Source: Fratercula arctica (taxonomy: Eukaryota; Chordata; Aves; Charadriiformes; Alcidae). From it: 64,000 nucleotides of DNA. Below the pieces are notes generated by a model that saw nothing but the letters and a program-made list of their open reading frames with translations, was not told the origin of the DNA and made no database searches. The position numbers were made by a program, and so were the translations under genes. Location of the stretch: assembly GCA_947846985.1 (NCBI GenBank), contig CANTUZ010000002.1:153445889-153509888 (forward strand), given 5' to 3'. Positions 25,934 through 37,496 of the stretch are shown in pieces. The first letter of the stretch is position 1. Each line of letters starts with the position of its first letter.

Positions 25934-26070
25934 ATTAGAGCAGATTGCTCAAAGCGATGTCCAGTTAGGTTGTAAGAATATCCAAGGATGTGGAGTCCAG
26001 AACATCTCTGACCAACCTGCTCCAGTATTGGATCACTCTCACATTAAAAAAGCTTTCTCTTACTTTTAAG
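25934..26070 (-). mobile_element. CR1 fragment, abutting the LTR pair
   Basis: The reverse complement of the CR1 ORF2 end/3' UTR region is visible in order: gcagattgctcaaagcgatg, then a ccaaggatgtggagtccaga word, then ctccagtattggatcactct and a ttaaaaaagctttctcttac word. It stops exactly where the TG of the LTR begins. The next CR1 segment does not reappear on the far side of the LTR pair, so sequence was lost there. It is an old, diverged copy. Confidence 0.8.
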
Positions 26071-26260
26071 TGTTTGGTAGGTTGACCCTGGCTGGACACC
26101 GAGTGCCCACCAAAGCTGCTCTGTCACCTCCCTCCTCAGCTGGAGAGGGGAAAGAAAATATAACAAAAGGTTTGCTCGTGGGTTGAGACAAGGACAGGGA
26201 GAGATCGCTCACCAATTACCGTCACAGGCAAAACAGACTCAACTTAGGGAAAAAGGGAGG
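26071..26260 (-). mobile_element. LTR fragment, left arm of inverted pair
   Basis: It begins with TG and carries the words gaccctggctggacaccgag, tgcccaccaaagctgctctg and ctcgtgggttgagacaagga of a bird LTR type. By analogy with the right arm, the terminal part shown is the R/U5 side on the minus strand. It is cut off near 26260, where a G-rich filler begins, so the U3 side and the poly(A) signal are missing. Its reverse complement matches 26340-26521 at roughly nine positions in ten by eye. Confidence 0.8.
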
Positions 26261-26280
26261 GGTGGGGGGAAGGTTTTTTA

Positions 26281-26521
26281 AGATTTATTATTTATTTCTC
26301 ATTATCCTAATCTGTTTTGATTGGCAATATATTAAACTAATTTCCCCAAGTTGAGTCTGGTTTTGCCTGTGATGGTAATTGGTGAGTGATCTTTCCCTGT
26401 CCTTGTCTCGACCCATGAGCAAACCTTTTGTTATATTTTCTTTCCCCTGTCCAGCTGAGAGGAGTGATAGAGCAGCTTTGGTGGGCACCTGGCATCCAGC
26501 CAGGACCAACCCACCACGGCA
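26281..26521 (+). mobile_element. LTR fragment, right arm of inverted pair
   Basis: This is the same LTR type in the opposite orientation, ending in CA at 26521 (caccacggca). It extends about 60 bp further inward than the left arm, to about 26281, and includes an ATTAAA-like poly(A) signal near 26331 before the shared R/U5 part. The U3 side is missing here too. Several differences from the left arm are CG versus CA or TG, as expected from decay of methylated CpG after the two copies arose. Confidence 0.8.
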
Positions 26522-29500
26522 ATCCAAGTCTTGAGGAAGGTTGTAAGGTTATTCTTAAATGACGGAAGAAATTCTGCCATCTCCCATCCAAATGCAGGAT
26601 GCACGAGGAGTCTGTAGGAGCAGGGAGCAGCTGCAGCGTGGGGGAGGTCCTCTGTATTTTGTCACACCTTTGTCTACCATCCAACACAACTATGTGAGCT
26701 AAATGCGTCTGATAGATTGGTTTTCTCCTTAACCTCACTGGCAGTGATGGTGTCAAAGATTAAATCTACGCTGCAGAGAGTGACAGATGCACGCAAGCTC
26801 TGCCTGCTCCCTCAGCGCACCAGGGGCAGTGTGATCACATCAGTGCCACGCAAAACTCAGGTTAATATATGCTGTTAAAAAGAAAGGCTATGTTAGCTGG
26901 CGCTTGGCTAGAGGCTGACAGCCAGTTTTGGAGTGAGGGCTGGCTCAGGTCTCCTGCTGCGGTCTCAGAGGCAGAGAAGGCTCATGTCAGCTTGGAAGAA
27001 ATCATGTGGACGTATTCCACGCTGCTTCTCTGTTGAGCTGGTGCAGCCACCAGTAGTGCAGCCATTCCTGAGGGATTTGGAGTTGAAAGGGAGCAGGGAG
27101 TGCTTGGCAGGCTGGAAGGTTGAGGTATTGGTTAATTAAATTCCTTGTAGGTTTTCCCTTCATGATAATGATAAATCCAGGGATAAGTTGTCCTGGCAAC
27201 AGCTTTGGCTACTGTTCTTCCCACCCTTGCTTTTATGCTTGTGATTAAAGGTACTTGAGTATGTAAATCACCAGCTGAGGCTGGTGGATTTATTTATTTC
27301 ACAGAAAGTAGTGCCCATATTAATTGATAATACAGTGCACTTTCATTTGTGTTTGAATAATAAAACAATGTACTCACTCTTCAGAGCTCAGTCTTTAGCC
27401 AACAACATATATTATTCATTGTTTCAAAATGTAATAAAGATACATACTTAATATCTGCTTTCCAATTAAACTTTATGAGTGGGGGTTGGCTATGGTTATA
27501 TTTTTTGGCTGTGCTTTTTAATTTTCTTCTAATGTCTCCCTGGGAATTCAAGAGGCAGCTTCAAGCATAAACATGTTGAGTGTTAAAATAGGGTAGTATA
27601 TTTTATGGTCAAAAATGTTATTACACAGATTTGTGGGACTATCAAATGCTGTGACTGAAAGTAGGCATTGAACCTGCTTCACTTGATTTCTCCAGTAGCC
27701 TTCATTGTTTGCAATTTCAGATGGACCCAATGTCATTGGAGATAAGTGGCCTGGTCTTATTTTGTTGGAAGAGTGGTGTCAATTGACGGGTTGCAAACTG
27801 TGGATCCTTGGTACGCCTGCAGTTTCAATCACACTTATTACTATTGTTATTGTTATTATCTACTTTGCATAAAGATTTCTCAGGTGTAAGTGAGATGTGC
27901 TACCACAGATTTATGTCCATTGCTTTAGTTAGCTCCGTTAATAGGTAATCTTTATACAAATGATAATTTTAGTCAGAGGCACTTCTGGGAGAGGGGCACT
28001 GCAAATGGTTAAAATGGTTCCCCAGTGTAGGCTTGTGGAGGTGCTTTTACTCTCTCCATTTTGTTCTTCCCATCATTAGGCTCATGGCAGGCAGATACTT
28101 TTGCATGTCTGTGAGTTTGTGTGGCTGAGACCTTGGAGATACAGGTCACCCCCTGCACTGGAGGGGATAGTCCCCTCCTGCTAACAGAGTGGTGGGGCAG
28201 GGCAGCAGGAACAGCAAATGACTGATTGCTTGGGGTGCTTGGGTTATTTAGAATACTTTAAGACAGCATATATACTTTGCTTCAGATGACACACATATTT
28301 TTCTGTACACAGTGACTTGAGATGGGGCAGTGACTGTGTCCACAACTGTTTTTTTTTGCTGCCTGAAGTCAGCAAGGACTTACTCTATCCAGAGTATAAG
28401 TTGGTGGTTGTACTGGAAGAAAAGATCAGAAGGAGAAATGCAGATGCTACATGTTGTAATGACTAAAGAGTTCCTGAATAAGGAGATGGAGGGCGTACTA
28501 GTTTTCCAATGGCAAAACTCAAATAAGGAAATTTCTACTGGTCAATTCAAGCAAATGTGTCAGTGTGTCAAGCAATCCCGCAACATGGCTCAAGGCAGAT
28601 GATAGCAGTCGTGAAACAGAGATATCCAGATCTCCCAACGCTAAGCACTCTGAGTAGCTGGGTGTGTTGTGAAGCCACTTTTCTTTGGTCTGTCTGTAGC
28701 CAATGCAGATGGAAAGTGATGCTCCTAAGAATCGTCCTCCTAAGGATTGTTATTTAGGTGACTGCATCCCTGAAGGGATTTATCTTTTTCCTATGGCTAC
28801 AGATGAAGCCTAAGGAAATTTGCATCAAAACTCAGCCAATGAAGCCATGTGGTGTACAACCCTCCTTTATAGCTCGTTCAGTTCACCCAGACAAAGAGGC
28901 AAAAGAACAGGAGGAACACAATTTGAAGTACCTCTGTTATTTTCGTATCTCTAATACGAAAACAGGAGAAAACATTTCTGAAGATGCAGCTGGTTGACTG
29001 AACTAGACAGCTATGAGATGACATACCTGTGGCTGGCTGGCAGCCCAGCCTGCAATGCAATTGAGTGTGTCTAAATGGAGATCTCCAGCAGGCTAAAGAG
29101 AAAATATGCTCCTCTTAGGAATTCTGTGCCAAAAAGGGTGGGGAAATATTTTCAAGGAACAAGTAAACAGTAGTGTGCACTTTCCAGAATGTTAGTGGGA
29201 AATGCAAATCGAGAGTTGGATAGGCTTCTGGCTATGGGAGGCCACAGATCTGATGGTGATGATGGATATTGACATGGGTGTATGGAGATATAACCGAGAG
29301 AGCTCAGGAAGATTCTGAAGACCGGAAACCAACGTAAAGAAAGAGCATTCTGGAAATGAGCAGCTCGCTTGTTAAGAGGGGTAGGTTTTTGTTGTTCTGG
29401 ATCACTGATTCTCTTACTAAGGAGACGGGGGAATGATAAACTTTCAGTCCTCACCAGCAGAAGAGCAGCCAGTTTTCTGGGGAAGGAGGCTGTTACCAGA

Positions 29501-32500
29501 GGAGGTTAAATTAATAACAAAATTGATTAAAATGAGAACTCAGCATAATATCAAAAGATGTTGAGAATGAAATGAACCAAAGCATCAAGAGACATAGAGA
29601 AAATATTTTTGATTAGTTTTATGCCAATAACTGGGAGATTAAATGAAAAATAGGAAGGATTTGAAGCTATTTCTTTGTAAGAATTTATTAACCATCTGGC
29701 CATTTATAAAGCCTGATAGGAAAATCTGTGTGGCTGAAAATATAAAAAAAACCATGGCAGTTTTGGTGAGTGGACTATGTAAAGGAGACAAGGACTCTTT
29801 CAAAGTTCACTGATGAGTTGCCAGACCAACCACAAATTGGCAGTATCTGCAACAGACCACCAAGCCAAGACAGTGTGCAGGACAACTAACCTCTGCTCTT
29901 ACCGAGGGGAAAAAGCTGCCCTAACATGTATGGTGGGATGCTCCATCAGATATGTTTGAGTTCTTGTGTTGAAAGAAACTAAAAGTTCTTTAGTTTTAGC
30001 ATCTAAGCTTGGGGAACTCTAACTTAAACATCATTTTGAAAGATTAAGAGAAGCAGATCACAAACCTGAAAGGGAGGGTTGCTTAGGTACAAATGATTTT
30101 TACTTAATTACATTCGCAAGCAAAACAACAGAACTAAGATCAATGGACTAAAATAGATACTTGATGTTTCAAAACATTCTGTTTCACAGAAAGGAAAACA
30201 ATTAGGAGGTAAATCAGCTGGGGAAAAGACTATCAACAAACTGATGAATTATGACTGAGAGTGGTTGCAGAAGATTTCACTGGATGCTTCAAAAGCCACA
30301 TTCTGACAGTGGGAACAGAAGGCTTTGCCAACTGTAAAAATATACCCAAACTGTTAGAAGCTTGAATCAGGGGGGAGATGAAAGGACTTTATAAAAGTAG
30401 TATAAAGCAATGGGGCACTGGTGGGGGAGAAAGTTGGTACATATGGGTGCAAGCAGGTACCGTGCATTTCAGTGCAGCTATACGTAATCTATCATAATGT
30501 TTCTGTAGGTTTTACAACAACAGTAAAGAAATAAAAGTAACTAGCCATAGGTGCAATTTAGTAAGAGCCGTGATAAAATTTCCACTGCAGAAATCTCTAA
30601 GATCAAGATTTCATTTGCTTTCTAATACCAATAATTTTTTTCAGACAGGGTTAATTCAACAAAGTGTTATGGTTCTTTCATGTAGTTGGTAAATTAAACA
30701 TTGCAATGTTTTCTTTTGGCTTCATAATTTATGAATTCAGTCTCAAAACTTTGCTCAGTAACTTCATAGGATAATTAAATTCCCCATGTAATCTTATTAA
30801 TAAAATATATACTGCTCTTGTGAGAAAATATTCTTAAATGAAACCTTCTGAAATGTTGCTGTTTGCCTCGTGTTGCTGCCTTACTGACACAGCCGTGTTT
30901 TAATATGCCCACAGAGCCTTCAACATGACACCCTTAATTCTCCTTCTTTACAATGAGCAGGCCACATGATGAGTAGCTGAATTACCAGCTTTTAGAAATG
31001 TCTTTTCTTCTCTGTTACTTTTACTTAGTGCAGATTCCTGAGGAACCAGGAAGGTAGGTGGCCAACAGAAGACATGTAGGGGACATGCAGTAGAATAGGT
31101 CCTGATCGCAAGTGATGATGAGAAGGGAAGGAAGAGATGGCTGATCTGAAGAAGGAAAAAAACAACAACCTTATTAATATTGTGAGTATGTGTAGAGTTG
31201 TTCCTCCTCCTGTTTTTTTTTTCAAGGGATCACAGGCATTGGAAGGCCCAGTGCAGCATCATGGTCTGGTACTGAGTTCATAGTTCATTACAGGGAAAAG
31301 GAGGAGTCACACATGCTGAATAAAAGAAGTAGAAGATTTTTTCAGAGTGTCTGGTTCTGTTTTACGGGATGTGTGCATATATTGTGCATTTGAGGACTTT
31401 GCCATCCAGTCAACTCTGAGCTTGATTCAGAATCCACTGTGGAAAATATTTGTACTGTAAGGTCTTTGGAGCAGAAATTTATTTCTGGAAACCTAAAATG
31501 TCTGCAGAGTCTGTGATATCACAGGAAAATTGAATTGTTGGAGGCATTCACAGGACAGGATGAACATTAAAATTATCTCTTCTTGTAAATACACTTTTAT
31601 TTCAGTTATATCCTGTGGTCCCCGAATCTTATGCACCTCTCTCTCTCTCCTTATAACAGTTAAGGTTCTTAGTTGAGGTTGTTGGCTGAGAAGTTCAGTG
31701 CAAAAGTCAGCATCTAACAACTTGCTAAAACTTAACTGGAAAACAAACTGAAGCGTGCTTCTTCTCCAGGCTGTCAGACAGAGGAAAAAGCACGCTGCTC
31801 TCTTAGAACTGCATCTTCTCTGTTTCAGTTGGGTTTGTACTGCTTAAAGAGATGGTTACAAAGACAGAGAAAACTAGCTGGGCTCTAAGGGAAACTTGTT
31901 TGCAGCTTGGCCCAGTCTGAGCAACCAAAACTACAAGGTGCCTTTTCCAGCTGCAAGCCAGCTGTGCTGTCTGCAAGACCAGGGGAGGAGACATTACAGG
32001 GCTTCTGCAGACGCTTTCATATTTCTAATGTACAACGATAGCACATCTTATGTGCTGTATCCACAGAGATACATGTGCTTCTTTTAGGGATGCTGAGCCT
32101 CTGCAACACCCTCCACTTTCCCTCTTTGTCTGATAGTTGAAATCAATCCTTCAATGCTATTAGTTCAGCTAATGACAACTTCCCAGCAAAGTGGCTGCCA
32201 GTGAACTCTCAGTGTCTCAATAAAGATATCTCAAATAAAATTTAAGACTGCAAAGTGTAGTAGCTGGCGTTTTGCTGCCTGTGCAACCCTCTTTGTCCTC
32301 ATTCTCCATTAATATTGAACACTTTCAGTTAGAGAAAAAAGAAATCATCTGTGAACATTCCTCGTAGTCTATAGGGTAACCACAGCTGCTCACCCTTGTG
32401 GCTACGCTCTGTCAAAGGAGGCCTCGCTGTCCACCTGCCTGCTGTTTCCTGAAGGCATGAGATGTATTGTGCCAGAAAAAGCGGTGTCTGCTCCACGCAC

Positions 32501-32510
32501 GTTCCCTGGG
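26522..32510. other. Unique non-coding sequence
   Basis: About 6 kb without an assignable repeat or exon. The longest frame not inside the LTR pair is 100 codons (29152-29454, minus strand) and has no domain. Frames at 28330-28602 and 28758-28997 likewise show nothing recognisable. Confidence 0.4.
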
Positions 32511-32580
32511 GTGAGGGTGGTTGGGCCCTCACCCACCCAGTGGTGGGTGGTGACAGTGGGTGGGTGGTGACACAGTGGTG
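32511..32580 (+). repeat. G-rich minisatellite (GGTGGTGGGTGGTGACA-type)
   Basis: The word cagtggtgggtggtga is repeated with small changes, after a gggtgagggtggttggg run. Six runs of three or more G occur within 70 bp on the plus strand, and a ccctcacccaccc word pairs with part of them. Confidence 0.75.
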
Positions 32581-32630
32581 TCTTTCCACTACCCTCAGAC
32601 AGATGCTTAAAGTTTATTTAATCCAGGCAA
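32581..32630 (+). repeat. 50-bp dispersed direct repeat, copy A
   Basis: The first 26 bp (tctttccactaccctcagac plus agatgc) are identical to 34817-34842, and the next 24 bp match at 19 positions. Similarity is lost on both sides. The family is not recognised. Confidence 0.85.
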
Positions 32631-34816
32631 TTCATCTGGCTTGTGGTTCACTCCCTTCTTCCCCGAAGGCCCTTTCGGCATCACCCACCCCCTGGCCCCT
32701 CAGGGAAGGAGATGGGTAGCTCTCTCAGTAGCACCCTGATCTAGGCTCCCAGGTCCTCTCTGCTCCCAGGAGCCTGGTCTGCCTCTCTCATGGGACAAGA
32801 GTGCTCCCATGAAAAATGGTATCTGGGAACAGACTAGAGGAATTATCCTCTAGTTAATAACACTAGTTATTTCCCATGGACTGTAGATTGGTCATCAGAA
32901 GAGAAGGTTCTGAAGAGAACTGTAAACTTCCCAGGTTCATAAAGTTAAGGAAATGTCTTATGAAATTAATTATAAGTGATGATGTGACAACGCCATCTTC
33001 TCCTCAATTCAAAAATCAGACAATGGCAGACCATGTGGTGGTCTGCTGCCCGGCTTTAACTCAGTAGGATGGCCTCCACCACAGGGGACTGTGTTACAAA
33101 TCCTTCACAAACTTTACAGACGCTTTAATATGCATGCCTTTGTGGTTTCATGGGTACATTTTCAGGCATGCTATCCTGTTGCCATTTTCTCTTTATATAG
33201 CTATTCCTGGCCTTCTTTTTTTCTTTTGCTAAACTTCTTACATTTGGGCATTAGGCCTTTAATGACCTTCTTTGGTTCTTATTCCTTTATTAGAAGTCTC
33301 AAATCACAGATTTAATTTCTGAGATAGTTCACATCATTTGCAAGCACAGCCACCCCTTTTGTTTTTCTCTCCAGCCAGATCCTCATGCTTTTCACTCTTC
33401 TTTCTCTCTGTGTAGTTACGTTCCCCCATGAGCTCTTTCTCAGGAGCTTATTGTTTCCACAAAATCACTGCTTGGATGAAATCTGTCCCCTCTGGATAGA
33501 CTTTTTGTACCTCAAAATGACATTTGCACATCACAAAAGGAAAAGCTTCCTTCTTTTTTCTTTACATTAGCTCTCCAGTCATTTAGTGAAGTTCCTATTC
33601 TGTCCTCTCCCTCTTTTGCTTTGAACGAGTAGTATGTAATACTGCAAAGGTTACTTTTACAGAAGTCACCCTCACCCTTTGTCCTACAGCTTATATTGGT
33701 TCCTCTAATTTCTTGTCTGACGGTAGTCTGGATCTGGTGACCTTGGGGCCTTGAAGTGTTGATGGGCTTTTTTTCATGCCCATGTCTTATATTGTAACTT
33801 AGGAGATATTACTGCTGTATTTGGTTTACTGGACCTTATTTTCTTTAACTCTGAAGTCCCTTGGTATGGTCCTGGCAGGGTCCTTGCATCCACCATCCAC
33901 TAACATGAACAAAACTTTTGGTAACCGGTGTTCACTCAGTCAAGAACCTCAGCTCACTACTTGCACTAGTGAGGACAAAAAGACAATCAATCCAAAGGAA
34001 AGGCAACAGCTAAGACAAGGATATGCAGCTAATAAAAGGAGTCCTTTTTAATGTAAAACAAAATTATTGCATGGCATGCACTGCTACAAAAATACCATGG
34101 TGGTTAAATGATTATTTTAAGATAGGGGGTTTATGGACATTAGGAACATAGGGATTTTTAAATGGAAAATGAAAAAGAGAGAGAGATACTCAAGTCAATC
34201 TCATAGGCAGAGGCATTGATCACCTTCTGTGTCTCAGTTCACTTCCCATCAGGATCCAGCAGCGGCCATGTTCTCACCTAGCCTAGCCAGAACGCAAAAG
34301 TGGTTGTCACCTACTGAAAACCATCTGTGACTTGCCAAGGTGACAGTCTCTGCACCTCTTAAGGCCAGGAGGAAAATTCCTGAACTGAAGGTCTCTGAGC
34401 ACTGGGGAAAGATCCTTGTGGGGCTCTGGTCTCACTGGGTCTCTGGATGTTCCTCCATGTCAAAAATATTAGCAAAGAAGATTTGGAAGGAGCCATAGGC
34501 TCCCAGAGTGGTCTCTCTTTCTGTCAGTGTCTGTTAGAGAATCTTGGGAAAATGCTACAAATTTATAGGTCAGTACGTCCTACTAACCTGGAGGTAGGCT
34601 TCCTGATCTGGACTTTATAGCTGAATCTTTATTTCTGATTTCTCATGGTAAGTTTGTTATTCTTACATGCACATGTAAGTAAAAATTTTTTAACTATTGA
34701 GTCTTTCTCATTCTGCAAAATCATTTCATTAAAGGTCTCTACTGCAACTTCAGGTGTCAAATCCCTTCATATCGTCAGTATGTGCTCTTCTTCCAGTATC
34801 CAAAGGCTCTGTATTG
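32631..34816. other. Sequence between the two 50-bp direct repeats
   Basis: There is no exon or known repeat. The segment from about 33900 to 34650 has an LTR-like look (moderately GC-rich, no frames) but lacks ends I could define. Confidence 0.35.
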
Positions 34817-34866
34817 TCTTTCCACTACCCTCAGACAGATGCCTAATGCTTATTTAAGCCAGGAAA
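34817..34866 (+). repeat. 50-bp dispersed direct repeat, copy B
   Basis: The second copy of the motif at 32581, in the same orientation, has five mismatches, all in its right half. Confidence 0.85.
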
Positions 34867-36477
34867 GGAGTTCAGGAGTGAGTGCAGCAAAACTAGGGTA
34901 GGGATGACAGTTATGGCCCCTATAACAACCACAGAGGGAATGAGGCATATCTAACTGACTGATTGTTATACATAAAAAAAACTTCAGCCATCATAGATTA
35001 TTTGTCTGCAATTCCACTCTCATTTTTCACTAGTAATTGTTAGTGTTATTTGACATTCCATCTTCCAATTTGCTGTGGTAATGGACTCAAGGCTGACAAA
35101 CAAAGTGATGAAATACTGCTTATCTTGATTTTATTTCTTCTCTGAATAAAACCCTGGTGGACAAGAATGTCTTGTACAGAAAACTACTCTCAATACTGAT
35201 GTACTTGATAATCATTCAGCATCTCAGCTCTTCAGAGCTGATGTTATGTCCCAAGTTTTTTTTCTATATTCCAGAAATATCACATTTGCTAATTGGCTTA
35301 GTATTTGGTTGTATGCATTGCTCACAGTGTTGAAAGAGGGTTTCCTACTTTTCCAAGTGTAGGAGACTGTTGGGTGCGTTCACATCTGAAAACTTGTGAG
35401 TCTCAAAGGTTTCTCAGGCATTTATCTTTGTTTATTCATGCAATTTTTTGGTACTGGGACTCAAGATAGGATCACCTGGTACTCCAGGCCATGTCAGTGT
35501 TTGCACCTGGGCTAAGCCAGGAGGTTCTCCAGGTTACTGGATGACAATTGCAGTTACCAAGTTCAGCTGCATAAAATAATGGTGGAGATCCTGATTTTTC
35601 TGCTGCTTTATTGGAAGGGCGAGAAACTGTAATTCTCGTTGAAAGCTTGAGTAACATAGTCCAAATACAGCAAGATTTCATAATATCGTATTTTCTGGGA
35701 AGCCTTCTGAACTGTTTTCAGTCAGAAGATTCCTCCAGAAGGGCTTCCCTTGTAAAAGAAAACTCTGACAAGGCAGACTGTGTATTCATTTAGTTTCTTA
35801 TAATTAAACTGCCTTAAATTGTGAATTATAGGCTTTTATTCTCTTTATATCTGGAATGTAACTAGCTGGCTTCTAATCTGCTATAATCTACCCGAAGTGG
35901 TTGAGCACTGAATAATGCTGCACATATGGTCTATATTGACGTCTTGAACTTCACTTTCGCACCAAGTGATTAGGTTACAAGCAGCTGAATACTTACAAAC
36001 TTTCTATAAAAAGAGACAATTTAGAAGAAAAAAGACCCTTCCAGACATTCTGATTTTTATTTTGGAATTCTGTTTCTGAGGGTTTTTCTTTCAGGTTTTT
36101 GAATTTTTGTGGATTCCTGGCCAATGTTATATGCCCTGTTTTGTGACTCCTTTGCTACACATGGATCTGAGGAGACCTGTGGATTGTGAGAACACAGTCC
36201 CAGCTCTGTGTGAAGCAGAGAACCTGTCCTGTGTTGTAATGAAAGGATTTCCATGAGATACAGGAAAGGAGTGAATTATTCTACTTTGTCATCTTTCAGC
36301 CTGTATCTCTAAGAAGGATGTTTTAATTTGTTTCTATATGGACCAGAAAAATTCAAGAATTACAATCAGTTTTATGAGATCGACATAACTTCAAAAAAGC
36401 TGGACAAGGTAACTGGAAAGAATTTATAATGAAAGGATTGTTTATCCTTAATAGCTGAAGAGATTAGCTTCAATGGC
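34867..36477. other. Unique non-coding sequence
   Basis: Nothing recognisable is present. Frames of 60-69 codons show no domain. Confidence 0.45.
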
Positions 36478-37496
36478 TCAAGGTCCAGATGGAGATCAGT
36501 GATGAGTGGTGTCCCTTAGGGGGTTTGTATTGGGACCAGTACTGTTCAATATCTTAATCAATGACATAGTGGGATCAAGTGCACCCTCAGCAAGTTTGTG
36601 GACAACACCAAGCTGAGTGGTGCAGTTGACACGGCTTAGGGACAGGATGCCATCCAGAGGGACCTGGACAGGCTTGAGAAGTGGGCCCGTGTGAACATCA
36701 TGAGGTTCAATAAGGCCAAGTGCAAGATCCTGCACCTAGGTCTGGGCAGCTCCTAGTATCAATACAGGCTGGGGGATGAAGGGATTTGGAGCAGCCCTTC
36801 CAAGAAACACTCAGGAGTACCGGTGGTTGAAAAGCTGGACATGAGCTGGCAATGTGCACTAATAGCCCAGAAAGACAACCATATCCTGGGCTGCGTCAAA
36901 AGCAGTGTGGCCAGCAGGTCGAGGGAGATGATTCTGCCCCTGTACTCCGCTCTGGTAAGACCCCACCTGGAGTACAGTGTCCAGCTATGGGCCCCCCCAC
37001 GTAAGAAGGACACGGACCTGTTGGAGCAGGTCCAGAGGAGAGCCACAAAAATGATCAGAGGGCTGGAGCACCTCTCCTATGAGGACAGGCCGAGAGAGTT
37101 GGACAGGTTGAGAGAGTTCAACCTGGAGAAGAGAAAGCTCCAGGGAGACCTTATTGCAGCCTTTCAGTACTTAAAGGGGCCTACAGGAAAGATGGGGACA
37201 AACCTTTTACCAGGGCCTGTTGTGATAGGGCAAGCAGTAATGGTTTTAAAGTAAAAGAAGGTAGATTCAGGCTCGATGTAAAGAAGAAATTTTTTACAAT
37301 GAGGGTGGTGAAACACTGGCCCAGGTTGCCCAGAGAGGTGATAGATGCCCCATCCTTAGAAACATTCAAGATCAGGTTGAATGGGGCTCTAAGCAACCTG
37401 ATCTAGTTGAAGATGAACAAGCTCATTTCAGGGGGGTTGGACTAGATGACCTTTATAGGTCCCTTCCAACCCAAACTATGCTATGATTCTATGATT
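36478..37496 (+). mobile_element. CR1 LINE, longest copy (reverse transcriptase to 3' tail)
   Basis: About 1.0 kb. The 5' part (36510-36570) carries the end of the reverse-transcriptase domain, seen as FVLGPVLFNILINDI, followed by the kFVDNTKLSG-type segment. The catalytic motif itself is damaged or absent and several stops and shifts occur before 36823. An open frame of 143 codons (36823-37254) covers the conserved tail: [20 protein letters not shown], then [20 protein letters not shown]. An in-frame 18-bp duplication adds six residues near 37084-37119. The 3' UTR (ttggactagatgacc) and the tail attctatgatt (37486-37496) are intact. The copy is inactive. Confidence 0.96.

Noticed and set aside
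26337..26756. 139-codon minus-strand frame, possible gene
   Set aside because: Half of it is the LTR fragment at 26281-26521 read in reverse. The frame is incidental.
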